Source: Halorubrum sp. SD626R
GTDB lineage: Archaea; Halobacteriota; Halobacteria; Halobacteriales; Haloferacaceae
DNA: 64,000 nucleotides
NCBI RefSeq assembly: GCF_001261915.1
Contig: NZ_CVRT01000052.1
Location: 1 to 64,000 of the forward strand
Reading direction: 5' to 3'
Each line of letters starts with the position of its first letter. The first letter of the stretch is position 1. The notes beneath the pieces were generated by a model. The model did not search any database, was not told the DNA's origin, and was given only the letters and a program-made list of their open reading frames with translations. Positions 50,759 through 59,424 of this stretch are shown here, piece after piece. The position numbers and the translations under genes are program-made.

Positions 50759-52042
50759 TTACCCGTGCAGGTGGTCGAGCACCGCGTCCACGTCGTTCGG
50801 GACGGGCTCGGGGTCGCCGCCGGCCTCGTAGGCGGCCTCGGGGTCCTTCAGGAGGTGCCCGGTCGTCAGGCAGACGACGCGCTCGTCGTCGTCGACGACG
50901 CCCGAGCGCCGGAGCTTCTTCAGGCCGGCGAGGCTCGCCGCGGAGGCGGGCTCGACGCCGACGCCCTCGGCGGCGAGGTGGCGCTGTGCGGCGGTGATCA
51001 TCGAGTCGCTGACGGCGACGGCGGTGCCGCCGGTGTTCCTGATCCCCGGGAGCGCCTTCGGCGCGTTGACCGGGTTGCCGATGCGGATGGCGGTCGCGCG
51101 CGTCTCGACCTCCTCCCACCGCCGGATCTCGTCGTTCCCCTCCTCGACCGCCTCGACCATCGGCGCGGCGCCCTCCGCCTGCACGCCGGTGAGCTTGGGG
51201 ACCTCGTCGACGTCGAGCGCGCCCGCCTGGACGAGCTCGCGGAACCCCTTGTACAGCGCCGAGGTGTTGCCCGCGTTGCCGACGGGGAGGACGATCCGGT
51301 CCGGGAACGCCCCGTAGTCGGCGTAGAACTCCTCTAAGATCTCGAAGCCGATCGTCTTCTGGCCCTCTAAGCGGAACGGGTTCAGGGAGTTGAGCAGGTA
51401 CGCCTCGCCGCGTGCGGCCAGCTCCTGGACGATATCGAGGCAGGCGTCGAAGTTGCCGTCGACCTCTAAGATCCGGGCGCCGTGGAGGCTCGCCTGCGCG
51501 ACCTTCCCTGCGGCGACCTTCCCCTGCGGGAGGAGCACGAGCGTCTGCATGTCGCCGCGCCCGCCGTAGGCGGCGAGCGCGGCCGATGTGTTCCCGGTGG
51601 AGGCGCACGCGAGCGCGCCGACGCCGAGCTCCTTCGCGACCCGGACGCCGACGGTCATCCCGCGGTCCTTGAACGAGCCGGTGGGGTTCATCCCCTCGTG
51701 CTTGATCCGGAGCGCGTCGACGCCCACCGCCTCCTCGATGCGCGGGACGCGGTGGAGCGGGGTGTCGCCCTCGGGGAGCGTGACGCCGAGGTCGAACGGG
51801 AGCGCCTCGCGGTAGCGCCAGACGCCGCGGTCCGGGCCGTCGGCGGACGCCCCGGACCCGAACTCGTCGAACGTCGGCGGGTCGGCGTAGCGCACCTCAA
51901 GCAACCCGTCGCACGCGTCGCAGGTGTACCGGACGTCCTCGAAGGGGGCGAACGTCTCGTCGCACTCGATACAGGCGAGCCACGTCCCGTCGGCGGCGCA
52001 GTCGGGCGCCGCCGGGGCCGGGGCGTCGATGGCGAGGTCCAT
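50759..52042 (-). CDS. thrC: threonine synthase
   Basis: PLP enzyme that converts O-phosphohomoserine to threonine, the last step of a pathway that begins with aspartate kinase (24929-26110). The 427-residue protein has an N-terminal zinc ribbon (CIECDETF and CDACDGLL, Cys 24/27/41/44) and the PLP lysine in NPTGSFKDRGM (Lys125). The phosphate-binding loop is VGNAGNTSALYKGF, with ACASTGNTSAAL before it. It starts 25 bases after the region of repeat-free intergenic DNA from the zinc-finger gene. Convergent with serA. Confidence 0.94.
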   Translation of the reverse strand: MDLAIDAPAPAAPDCAADGTWLACIECDETFAPFEDVRYTCDACDGLLEVRYADPPTFDEFGSGASADGPDRGVWRYREALPFDLGVTLPEGDTPLHRVPRIEEAVGVDALRIKHEGMNPTGSFKDRGMTVGVRVAKELGVGALACASTGNTSAALAAYGGRGDMQTLVLLPQGKVAAGKVAQASLHGARILEVDGNFDACLDIVQELAARGEAYLLNSLNPFRLEGQKTIGFEILEEFYADYGAFPDRIVLPVGNAGNTSALYKGFRELVQAGALDVDEVPKLTGVQAEGAAPMVEAVEEGNDEIRRWEEVETRATAIRIGNPVNAPKALPGIRNTGGTAVAVSDSMITAAQRHLAAEGVGVEPASAASLAGLKKLRRSGVVDDDERVVCLTTGHLLKDPEAAYEAGGDPEPVPNDVDAVLDHLHG

Positions 52043-52166
52043 TACGTCGTGGTCCGTGCCGCCGCGGCTTAAGACGGGCGGTCGGGACGGACGTTGCCGT
52101 GCGCGCGACCCGGGGCGAACCGGTTCGGGCGCGGCCGGAGAGCCGAGACGCCGGCGGTGCCGAGGC

Positions 52167-52382
52167 TCAGTCGACGATGATCTCGGAGCCCCCGTCGGAC
52201 TCGTCGGTGCCCGACCCGAGCCGGTCCTGGTAGCGCCGGATCCAGTCGGCGAAGCAGTCGGGACAGAGCCGCTGGGTGTCGATGTTCGCCCGGTCGACGC
52301 TCAGCCGGACCGTCCGCGAGAGCGCGTCCGTCGTCGGCTCGCCGCAGTCGTCGCACGGCTCGGTCGTCGGCGCGTTGCTCAT
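52167..52382 (-). CDS. small zinc-finger protein (DUF7569-like)
   Basis: A 71-residue protein, MSNAPTTEPCDDCGEPTTDALSRTVRLSVD, with CDDCGE and then RLCPDCFADWIRRYQDRL, two CxxC pairs that should bind one zinc. The tail is acidic. I recall a haloarchaeal family of this form (DUF7569), but am not sure of the number. It lies between upp and thrC, all on the minus strand, with gaps of 77 and 124 bases. Function is unknown. Confidence 0.72.
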   Translation of the reverse strand: MSNAPTTEPCDDCGEPTTDALSRTVRLSVDRANIDTQRLCPDCFADWIRRYQDRLGSGTDESDGGSEIIVD

Positions 52383-52459
52383 ACCGATCGGTCGCGGGGA
52401 CGGCTCTTAAAAGTACGTCGGCGCCCGGTCGCCGTCGCCGCTCGGGCCCGACGCTCGGA

Positions 52460-53134
52460 TCAGACCGTCCGGAAGGCGCGGTCGCCGGCGTCGCCGAGCC
52501 CGGGGACGATGAACCCGTCGTCGTCGAGCCGGTCGTCGATGGCGACGGTCAGCAGGTCGGCCTCGGGCACCTGCTCGCTCACGCGGACGAGTCCGTCGGG
52601 CGCGGAGACCGCGGAGAGTACGAACAGGTCCTCGAAGCCGTCGGCCTCGTCGAGGACGTGACCGAGCACCGCACACATCGTGGATCCGGTCGCGAGCATC
52701 GGGTCGGCGACGATGACGGTGTCGTCGGGGCCGATCTCGGGCAGTTTCACGTAGTCGATGGTGATCGGGAACTCGCCGTCGGTCATCCCGGCCTCCTCGT
52801 CGCGGCCGGCGGAGATAACGCCCTGCTTCGCGCGCGGGAACGCCTTCAATAGCCCCTCGACGAACGGGGTTGCAGCCCGCAACACGTTGATGATAACCAC
52901 GTCGTCGAGCCCCCTGACGCGCTCGCCGGTCGTCTCCTCTAAGGGGGTCTCCACCGGCACGTACTCCGTCTCCATCGCGCCGTCGATGATCTCGTAGCCG
53001 CAGATGCGGCCGAGCTTCACGAGCCCCTTCCGGAAGGCGACCTGCTCGGTCTCGACGTCCCGCAGCCGCGAGAGGGTGTCCTTCGCCAGCGCGTGCGTGA
53101 TGAGGTGCGCGTCGTCGCGGTCTTCGATCGTCAT
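52460..53134 (-). CDS. upp: uracil phosphoribosyltransferase
   Basis: Salvages uracil to UMP with PRPP. The 224-residue protein has [32 protein letters not shown], the PRPP loop [13 protein letters not shown] (about 145-157) and a C-terminal uracil-binding [14 protein letters not shown]. Length and motifs fit the family. ATG 53134 ([14 protein letters not shown]) is a good start. It complements the de novo route enzyme PyrD at 1475. Monocistronic or leading a small operon with the zinc-finger gene. Confidence 0.95.
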   Translation of the reverse strand: MTIEDRDDAHLITHALAKDTLSRLRDVETEQVAFRKGLVKLGRICGYEIIDGAMETEYVPVETPLEETTGERVRGLDDVVIINVLRAATPFVEGLLKAFPRAKQGVISAGRDEEAGMTDGEFPITIDYVKLPEIGPDDTVIVADPMLATGSTMCAVLGHVLDEADGFEDLFVLSAVSAPDGLVRVSEQVPEADLLTVAIDDRLDDDGFIVPGLGDAGDRAFRTV

Positions 53135-53242
53135 TACCGGGAGAGGGACCGCGTTCGGCTTAAAACGTGGCGACCCTCGCCGGTTCGGCGTCGCTCGTCG
53201 CGGCCGTCGGTTCGGCGCCCGGGCCGGCGCCCGCCGACCGGC

Positions 53243-53458
53243 TCACCGCAGCACCGCGACGTACGTCACCCCGAAGATGATCAGCGCGAGCGTCGCGACG
53301 TTCACCGCGTTCAGCGCCGTCACGCCGAGCCGGTCGAGCCCCCAGACGACGGTCCAGCCGAACCACGCGGACAGGACCGCGTTCAACAGGAGGATCAGTC
53401 GCGGGTCTCCCTTCGAGTCCTCGACGCCCTCGCGGATCCCCTTCGGCTCCTCGCTCAT
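53243..53458 (-). CDS. small two-helix membrane protein
   Basis: A 71-residue protein, MSEEPKGIREGVEDSKGDPRL, with a charged cytoplasmic start and two hydrophobic segments (about 22-40 and 46-68, ending TYVAVLR). No family is recognised, although similar short proteins are common in haloarchaea. It is divergent from the next membrane protein with a 59-base gap. Function is unknown. Confidence 0.65.
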   Translation of the reverse strand: MSEEPKGIREGVEDSKGDPRLILLLNAVLSAWFGWTVVWGLDRLGVTALNAVNVATLALIIFGVTYVAVLR

Positions 53459-53517
53459 ACGAATCCACGCGGGAGACCGGCACTTAGCTCTTTGTCCGTG
53501 GGGCTCGTAGGGCCTTC

Positions 53518-53844
53518 ATGCGCGTCGAGGTCCACGTTCACAACCGCCACGGCGACAGGGTGGACCCGGTCCCGTTCCTCGTCACCGTCGGGATCGCGTT
53601 CACCTTCGCGCTGTCGTACGGCCCGATCTACGGCCTCTCGTACGGGCTCACGCTTCCGGCGTCGCTGGCGCTGTCGACGCTGGCGTTCGCGGCCGCGACG
53701 GCGGTCGCCTACCAGCAGCTCGTCCGCTGTGCCCCGCCGCTCGACGCCGGCCCGCTCCCGCCGGCCCCGCGCGTCGAGCGGCTGCTGTACGCCGGGATGG
53801 GCCTCGGCGTCCTGATCGTCGCGCTCACCGTTCCGCTGCTGTGA
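53518..53844 (+). CDS. small membrane protein, three helices
   Basis: A 108-residue protein, MRVEVHVHNRHGDRVDPVPFLVTVG, with hydrophobic segments at about 19-36, 40-65 and 88-106. The polar loop CAPPLDAGPLPPAPRVERL lies between the second and third. No known family. The ATG is close to the divergent gene, so the two share a short promoter region. Its GC-rich codon use matches the neighbours. Confidence 0.65.
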   Translation: MRVEVHVHNRHGDRVDPVPFLVTVGIAFTFALSYGPIYGLSYGLTLPASLALSTLAFAAATAVAYQQLVRCAPPLDAGPLPPAPRVERLLYAGMGLGVLIVALTVPLL

Positions 53845-53941
53845 CCGCTCGGTTCGGCCCCATCTCCGCCGTCGGCGACGGCTGTGCGTCTCGCTCACAC
53901 AGCACCGGGGGAATAAGATGATAGAACTCGCATGAACATTT

Positions 53942-54181
53942 ATGGGAATATTCGACACGGTGACGGACGTGATGGAGGGATCGACGCAGCGCGCGCCCGG
54001 AAACGCCGGCGACGACGGGTCCGAGGGCTCCTACTGGTGTGACGACTGCGGCGTGCGCGTCCGAGACGTGGACGTCGACGACGAGGGGCTCGACCTCGAC
54101 GCCGACGGCGCCCCGATCTGTCCCGACTGCGGCGAGTCGATGCGGTTCGAGCGCGCGAGCGGGACCGGCTGCGCCTGCTGA
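53942..54181 (+). CDS. zinc-ribbon protein of 79 residues
   Basis: MGIFDTVTDVMEGSTQRAPG is an amphipathic-helix-like start, also seen in PspAB at 14984. YWCDDCGVRV and APICPDCGESMRF give two CxxC pairs for zinc, and the protein ends GTGCAC with two more cysteines. TATA-like AACATTTATGG overlaps the start, and GAATAAGATGATAG lies about 30 bases upstream, which fits a leaderless start. Function is unknown. Confidence 0.75.
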   Translation: MGIFDTVTDVMEGSTQRAPGNAGDDGSEGSYWCDDCGVRVRDVDVDDEGLDLDADGAPICPDCGESMRFERASGTGCAC

Positions 54182-54217
54182 GACCGGCTCCCGCGGTCCG
54201 GCGTCCGGCTCTCCTCC

Positions 54218-55480
54218 CTACGGCTCCCCGAGCGCTAGCTCCGCGCCCTGCTCGGTCGGGAATGGGAGCTCATCGATGTCACTCTCGTCCGCCTCGACGG
54301 CCGCCCACTCCTCGTCGGTGACCAGCGCGTCGTCGAGGCGCTCGCGGATCGCCGCCTCGTCGATCCCGGTGCCGATGACGACGTACTCGGTCAGCCGGTC
54401 GCCGTGTTCGTCGTCCCAGTCCAGGTTCGGGCGGTTCGAGCGCAGCATGTCGCGCTCGACCTCGGGGAGGCTGGCGATCCAGGGGCCGAGCGCCGTGACC
54501 CGCACCGACGCGCCGGCCTGCCCGACCTGCTGGCGCTGGTCGGTGCCGGCGACCCACAGCGTTCCCTTCGAGCGGACGACTTCGGGGGGGAGGTCGCGCA
54601 GGACGGCGGCGACCCGGTCCGGGTGAAACGGTCGCCGGCGGCGGTAGGTAAAGGAGGTGACGCCGTACACCTCGTCGGGATGGCGGTGTCCGTGGTCGCC
54701 GTCCTCTCGGTGGCCGTGTTCGTCGCGGTCGTCCTCCCCGTGTCCGTGCGCCCCGCCCTTCGCCAGCGCGCGCTTCCACCCGGGCAGGTCGCCGAGTTCG
54801 TTCGCGTCGAACAGCCCGACGTCGAGGATCCGGTCGGGGTCGACCGCTGAGAACTCCGCGACGACCGTCTCCGCGTCGGGCTGGAGCGCGCCCACGAGCT
54901 CGATCGCCTCGTCCATCTCCGCGTCGGTACAGAGGTCGGCCTTGTTACACACCACGAGGTTCGACACCTCGACCTGCTCGACGAGGAGGTCGGAGAGCGG
55001 GCGCGCGTCCGCTTCCTCGTCGTCCGGGTCGACGCGCCGTTCGGGCACGTCGTCGCCGGCGAAGGAGTCGAGGAACCGCCGCGCGTCGATCACGGTCACC
55101 AGCGCGTCGACCCGGTAGCGGGCCGCCGCGCGCGACTCGGTCGTGAACAGCCGCGCGACCGGCGCGGGCTCGGAGATGCCCGACGACTCGACGACCAAGT
55201 TGTCGAAGGAGCGCTCGTTCGCGAGCCGCACCACGGCGGTCTCCAAGTCGTCTTGGAGCTCGCAGCAGATGCAGCCGTTCGACAGCTCCGTGACCCCCTC
55301 GACGTCGACCTCGGACTCCTCGGCGATCAGCTCGGCGTCGACGTTGACGTCGCCCATGTCGTTGACGAGCACCGCGATGTCGCGCTCGCCGGCGTTCCGC
55401 AGGAGGTGGTTCAACAGCGTCGTCTTCCCCGCCCCGAGGCTCCCCGAGAGCACGGTCACCGGAATCCGATCGTCGTCCAT
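54218..55480 (-). CDS. CobW/COG0523-family metal-handling GTPase
   Basis: A 420-residue G3E GTPase. It has Walker A SGSLGAGKTTLLNHLL (about 11-26), the metal-binding SNGCICCELQDDL (CxCC), ESSGISEP, the G4-like LVVCNKADL, and a C-terminal CobW_C domain (VTSFTYRRRRPFHPDRVAAVL, STGTL-like SKGTLWVAGT). Between the two is a His/Asp/Glu loop of about 30 residues (GGAHGHGEDDRDEHGHREDG and on) that would bind zinc or another metal. The family supplies metal to target proteins. MDDDRIPVTVLSG at 55480 is the start; the 130 codons before it in frame are low-complexity. Confidence 0.9.
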   Translation of the reverse strand: MDDDRIPVTVLSGSLGAGKTTLLNHLLRNAGERDIAVLVNDMGDVNVDAELIAEESEVDVEGVTELSNGCICCELQDDLETAVVRLANERSFDNLVVESSGISEPAPVARLFTTESRAAARYRVDALVTVIDARRFLDSFAGDDVPERRVDPDDEEADARPLSDLLVEQVEVSNLVVCNKADLCTDAEMDEAIELVGALQPDAETVVAEFSAVDPDRILDVGLFDANELGDLPGWKRALAKGGAHGHGEDDRDEHGHREDGDHGHRHPDEVYGVTSFTYRRRRPFHPDRVAAVLRDLPPEVVRSKGTLWVAGTDQRQQVGQAGASVRVTALGPWIASLPEVERDMLRSNRPNLDWDDEHGDRLTEYVVIGTGIDEAAIRERLDDALVTDEEWAAVEADESDIDELPFPTEQGAELALGEP

Positions 55481-55664
55481 GACGTTCGGTGGGCGTGCCG
55501 GCCTCTTCAACGTCGCGGCGGCGGAACCGTCCCCGTCGCTTGCTTTTTTTATTTTCTCCGGCACCGCCCGTATCGAGTCGCACGCCGCCCGTGTCGCCGG
55601 TCGCCGCGTCCCCGATTCGTCGGAAGCCGACACGTTGATACGTCGCGCCCGCGCACCGGCGACC

Positions 55665-55880
55665 ATGCTCCCGTACGTGTCGGTGGTGGGAATCGTGGCG
55701 ATCACGATGACCGTCCTGATGGTCGTCTCGATGCTGTACCTCGTCTGGGGCGCCCTCGACGGCGACGCGCACACGCCGAGCCCCGACGCGGACGAGCAGC
55801 CGGAGCTCGGCGACGGCGACGAGGCGGCCGACTCGGACGAGCCGCAGGCCGAGCTGACCGCCGACGGCAACTCGGCCTGA
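55665..55880 (+). CDS. single-pass membrane protein with acidic tail
   Basis: A 71-residue protein, MLPYVSVVGIVAITMTVLMVV, with one hydrophobic N-terminal helix (about 4-30) and a very acidic C-terminal half (DGDAHTPSPDADEQPELGDGDE). TTGATACG, 28 bases upstream of the ATG, supports a leaderless start here. No family recognised. It lies between the CobW gene (divergent) and the 98-residue gene. Function unknown. Confidence 0.6.
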   Translation: MLPYVSVVGIVAITMTVLMVVSMLYLVWGALDGDAHTPSPDADEQPELGDGDEAADSDEPQAELTADGNSA

Positions 55881-55896
55881 CCGCGAGTCGGACCGA

Positions 55897-55993
55897 GCGC
55901 CCGACCCGGAACCGCCGCCGAGTTCCCGGCGCCCGACCCGGAACCGCCGCCGAGTTCCCGGCGCCCGACGACGAATCGCCGCCGAGCCGCCGA
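55897..55993 (+). repeat. tandem 32-bp repeat, two full copies and a partial third
   Basis: A 32-bp unit that starts GCGCCCGACCCGGAACCGCC and ends GAGTTCCCG is repeated exactly at 55897-55928 and 55929-55960, then a diverged copy to about 55993. The unit length is not a multiple of three, and the array lies outside coding sequence, between two plus-strand genes. A CTTTTAAC TATA-like box follows at about 56010-56017. Slippage origin is likely. Confidence 0.85.
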
Positions 55994-56041
55994 CGCCCGA
56001 CCGCGACAGCTTTTAACACGGCCCGACCGTCACGACCGATA

Positions 56042-56338
56042 ATGACAGTCGCAGACCGGATCGAAACGTTCCGAGCCGCGCTCGAAGAGTGGCTCCGCGG
56101 CCTGTATCACGGCATGTTCACGCACCCGGCCTACGAGAAGATCGAGAAGGAGGCCGAGGACGTGGAAGACGAGTTCATGCTCGCGTGCTTCCCGGACGCG
56201 TTCGGTATCCCCTCGCCGGTCTCGTACTACACCGCCGAGCTGCTCCCCTATCTCGAAGACGAGTTCGAGGCGTGGGAGCGGCGGCTGTGGGACCGCGAGA
56301 GCCTCATGGAACGGAAGGGTCAGCAGTACCACTTCTGA
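56042..56338 (+). CDS. 98-residue protein coupled to the Get3-like ATPase
   Basis: A helical acidic protein, opening MTVADRIETFRAALEEWLRGLYHGMFTHPAYEKIEKEAEDVE, then FMLACFPDAFGIPSPVSYYTAELLPYLEDEFEAWERRLWDRE and ending in KGQQYHF. No known domain. The TGA shares its A with the ATG of the ATPase gene (TGATG), so the two are translationally coupled and probably interact. TTTTAAC about 28 bases upstream supports the start. Function is unknown; a client-handling or regulatory partner of the ATPase is a testable guess. Confidence 0.78.
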   Translation: MTVADRIETFRAALEEWLRGLYHGMFTHPAYEKIEKEAEDVEDEFMLACFPDAFGIPSPVSYYTAELLPYLEDEFEAWERRLWDRESLMERKGQQYHF

Positions 56339-57315
56339 TGGAGCAGTTCGTCTTCTTCGGCGGGAAGGGCGGGGTCGGCAAGACCACCGTCTCGTGCGCC
56401 TACGCCTACCGCTGCGCGAACGCCGGGCTGCGGACGCTCGTCGTCTCGACCGACCCCGCGCACTCCGTGTCCGACGTGTTCGACCAGCGGTTCGGCGACG
56501 ACCCCGAGTCGGTCGACGGCGTCAAGGGGCTCGACGCGATGGAGATCGACCCCGAAGACGAGATGCAGCGCCACCTCCAGGAGATCCGCGAGGGGCTCTC
56601 GGAGCAGGTGTCGGCGGCGATGGTCTCCGAGATCAACCGGCAGCTGGAGATGTCGCACGGCACGCCGGGCGCGTACGAGTCCGCCCTCTTCGACGCGTTC
56701 GTCGACGTGATGCGCGAGGAGAGCGAGCCGTACGACCGGGTCGTCTTCGACACCGCGCCGACCGGGTCGACGCTGCGGCTGCTCGGGCTCCCGGAATTCC
56801 TCGGCGACTGGATCGACCGGCTCCTCTACAAGCGCAAGCAGTCGATCGACCTGTTCGAGAAGGCCGCGATCGGCGACATGGAGCCGCGGCGCCTGATGGA
56901 CGGCGACCCCGTCCTCGAACGCCTCCAGCGCCGCAAGGAGTTCTTCGAGTTCGCCGGCGACACGATGCGGAACGACGCCGCCTTCTTCCTCGTGTTGAAC
57001 CCCGACCAGCTCTCGGTCAACGAGACGGGCCGGGCGATCGAGGGCTTCACCGAGCGGGACCTGCGGGTCCGCGGGCTCGTCGCGAACAAGCTCACCCCGT
57101 CGCCGGACGACGACGAGGAGGGCCGCGGAGCCACCTACCTCCGCGACAAGGTCGCGACCGAGCGCGAGCGACTCGATCAGGTCCGCGAGGAGTTCGACCC
57201 GCCGCTGGTCGCCGAGATCGAGTCACGGACGCGAGAGGTGCGGGGCGACGTGCTCTCGGAGGTCGCGGCCGCGCTCGACGTCGAGACGGGCCACCCCGTC
57301 GGCGCGCGCGAGTAG
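56338..57315 (+). CDS. TRC40/GET3/ArsA family ATPase
   Basis: A 325-residue single-domain ATPase. The deviant Walker A GGKGGVGKTTVS is at about 8-19. Further motifs are VVSTDPAHSVSDVF (switch I), VVFDTAPTGSTLRLLGLPEFL (switch II) and VLNPDQLSVNETGRAI. Family members insert tail-anchored membrane proteins or drive arsenite export. No arsB or arsR gene is adjacent and the CxxC of yeast Get3 is absent, so the tail-anchor role is favoured but unproven. A long inserted helix pair (IREGLSEQVSAAMVSEINRQLEM) could form the client groove. ATG 56338 overlaps the previous stop. Confidence 0.88.
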   Translation: MEQFVFFGGKGGVGKTTVSCAYAYRCANAGLRTLVVSTDPAHSVSDVFDQRFGDDPESVDGVKGLDAMEIDPEDEMQRHLQEIREGLSEQVSAAMVSEINRQLEMSHGTPGAYESALFDAFVDVMREESEPYDRVVFDTAPTGSTLRLLGLPEFLGDWIDRLLYKRKQSIDLFEKAAIGDMEPRRLMDGDPVLERLQRRKEFFEFAGDTMRNDAAFFLVLNPDQLSVNETGRAIEGFTERDLRVRGLVANKLTPSPDDDEEGRGATYLRDKVATERERLDQVREEFDPPLVAEIESRTREVRGDVLSEVAAALDVETGHPVGARE

Positions 57316-57470
57316 GGCGAAAGCGCGCGAGCGGTCGAGGCGACCGCGCGCGAGTAAGAACCGCCTACCGAAGCGCGAAATCAAGTTTCAAATCGGAGAA
57401 AGTAATACCCGTGCGGCTCTCAGTCAGACGATTCGCTCGGTTCCGCCGCGTAACTATCACGGTCGAAGCC

Positions 57471-57482
57471 AATATTTAATAC
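57471..57482 (+). promoter_or_regulatory. cstA promoter
   Basis: AATATTTAATAC is a strong TATA box, giving a start near 57501 and a leader of about 19 nucleotides. The leader contains GAGGCAGGGGAA just before the ATG, an apparent Shine-Dalgarno sequence, which is unusual in this window where several starts look leaderless. Confidence 0.65.
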
Positions 57483-57519
57483 GCTCTTTCCGAACCGAAT
57501 TCACGAGGCAGGGGAACTC

Positions 57520-59373
57520 ATGACAAACGTAATATGGATAATGGTCGCTGTTCTCGGAACGTTCACCGTCGGCTATATGGGGTACTCGCGGTACCTCTCG
57601 CGGTTCGTCGAACTCGACGACGAGCGCGAGACGCCGGCGCACAAGTACGAGGACGGACAGGAGTACGTACCGTCGAAGAAGCCGGTACTACTGGGGCATC
57701 ACTTCTCGAGTATCGCGGGCGGCGCGCCGATCGTCGGCCCGATCACCGCGGGGGCCATCTGGGGATGGGTCCCGGCGATGCTGTGGATCGCGATCGGGAA
57801 CCCGCTGATGGGCGCGGTCCACGACTTCATCTCGCTGTCGAGCTCGATCCGCCACGAGGGGCGCTCGATCGGGTACATCGTGGGCCAGTACGTCGGTGAA
57901 CGGGGGAAGAACCTCCTGCTGTGGTTCGCGTTCCTCACGATCATCCTCGTCGTCGCGGTGTTCGCCTTAGTCGTCGGGATCGTGTTCAACGCGTTCCCGG
58001 AGGTGACCACCGCGAGTACGGTGTACGTGGCGCTCGCGCTCGCCTTCGGGGTGTACCTCTACCAGCTCAACGGTCCGTTCGTCCCGGGGACGATCCTGTT
58101 CGTCGCCGGCGTCTTCGCCGGCATCTGGGTCGGCATCCAGTACCCGTTCGCGCTGTTCGCGCTCGCCGAGGGGAGTCACGACCCGGGGACGTTCGTGCTG
58201 TTCAGCGGGAGCACGGGTAGTTGGGTTCCCGGCGCGGCGGCGCTCGGCGGGAACACCGCCGCCTGGATCCCGATCGTGATGGTGTACGCCGGCATCGCGA
58301 GCGCGCTCCCGGTGTGGGTGCTGCTCCAGCCGCGCGACTACCTCTCGTCGTTCCTGCTGTACAGCGGGGTTGGCGGGGGCGTGCTGGCGATCATCGTCGG
58401 CACCATCTTCGCCACGTCGAGCCAGCCGCTCGTCATCGACTCCTCGATCGGCGTCTTCGAGGGGTTCTGGGGCATCGAGGCCGCGGGGTTGTTCCCGCTG
58501 TTCCCGCTGCTGTTCATTACCATCGCCTGCGGGACGATCAGCGGGTTCCACTCGCTCGTCTCCTCGGGAACGACCTCGAAGCAGCTCAACAAGGAGAGCG
58601 ACGCCCGCCTGATCGGCTACGGCGGGATGCTCGGCGAGGGGCTGCTCGGCGCCCTCGCGCTGTCGACGCTCGCGGTCGCCGGCTTCGCCGGTGACGCCGC
58701 CGGCGGCGGTATCGGCGGCGCGCTCCCGAACTTCGCGACCGGCGGCGGGATCATCCTCACCAGCTTCGGGATCCCGGAGACCATCGGGAGCGTCTTCATG
58801 GCGCTCGTCTTGGTGAGCTTCCTGCTCACCTCCACCGACACCGCCGTGCGCCTGGGTCGGTACATGATGGAGGAGATCGTCGGCATGGACGACGGGATGA
58901 CCGTCTCCGGGCTCTCCGGCGGCATCGGTGCGGCCGCCCGCGGTCGGTACACGAACCCGCTCATCCAGATCGGTATCGCGTACGTGCTCATCATCTCCGG
59001 GCAGTGGCAGACGCTGTGGGGCCTATTCGGCGGCGCGAACCAGCTGCTCGCGGCGCTCGCGCTGCTGACGGCGACCGTGTGGCTCGCCAACTGGGACGAG
59101 TCCAAGCAGCTCGTCTCCACCGGCGTCCCGATGGCGATCATGGTGACGATCACCGTGCTCGGGCTGTCGTGGGTTGCGCTGTACAACAACCTCTACGTCA
59201 ACCTCATCCAGGGCGGCGCCGGCACGCTCGGCGCGCAGCTGTCGTCCGCGGCGCAGATGCTCCTCGGACTGGCGCTGATCTACATCGCGCTGTCGCTCGT
59301 CCGGATCGGGGTCGGTAACCTCCGGTCGGTACGGAGCGGCGACGCGCCCGCGGCCGAACCGAGCGACGACTGA
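57520..59373 (+). CDS. cstA: carbon starvation protein CstA family peptide/pyruvate transporter
   Basis: A 617-residue membrane protein with about 15 hydrophobic segments. Conserved blocks: LLGHHFSSIAGGAPIVGPITAGAIWGW, GNPLMGAVHDFISLSSSIRHEGRSIG, and the late RYTNPLIQIGIAYVLIISGQWQTLWGLFGGANQLLAALALL. CstA/BtsT proteins take up peptides or pyruvate, often under carbon limitation. A leader of about 19 bases with a Shine-Dalgarno-like sequence precedes the ATG. It is monocistronic. The substrate in haloarchaea is not established. Confidence 0.93.
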   Translation: MTNVIWIMVAVLGTFTVGYMGYSRYLSRFVELDDERETPAHKYEDGQEYVPSKKPVLLGHHFSSIAGGAPIVGPITAGAIWGWVPAMLWIAIGNPLMGAVHDFISLSSSIRHEGRSIGYIVGQYVGERGKNLLLWFAFLTIILVVAVFALVVGIVFNAFPEVTTASTVYVALALAFGVYLYQLNGPFVPGTILFVAGVFAGIWVGIQYPFALFALAEGSHDPGTFVLFSGSTGSWVPGAAALGGNTAAWIPIVMVYAGIASALPVWVLLQPRDYLSSFLLYSGVGGGVLAIIVGTIFATSSQPLVIDSSIGVFEGFWGIEAAGLFPLFPLLFITIACGTISGFHSLVSSGTTSKQLNKESDARLIGYGGMLGEGLLGALALSTLAVAGFAGDAAGGGIGGALPNFATGGGIILTSFGIPETIGSVFMALVLVSFLLTSTDTAVRLGRYMMEEIVGMDDGMTVSGLSGGIGAAARGRYTNPLIQIGIAYVLIISGQWQTLWGLFGGANQLLAALALLTATVWLANWDESKQLVSTGVPMAIMVTITVLGLSWVALYNNLYVNLIQGGAGTLGAQLSSAAQMLLGLALIYIALSLVRIGVGNLRSVRSGDAPAAEPSDD

Positions 59374-59424
59374 CGGCGCCGCCGCGCGACACCGTTTCGC
59401 CTTTTAAACCGTTTTCGCGTCCGA

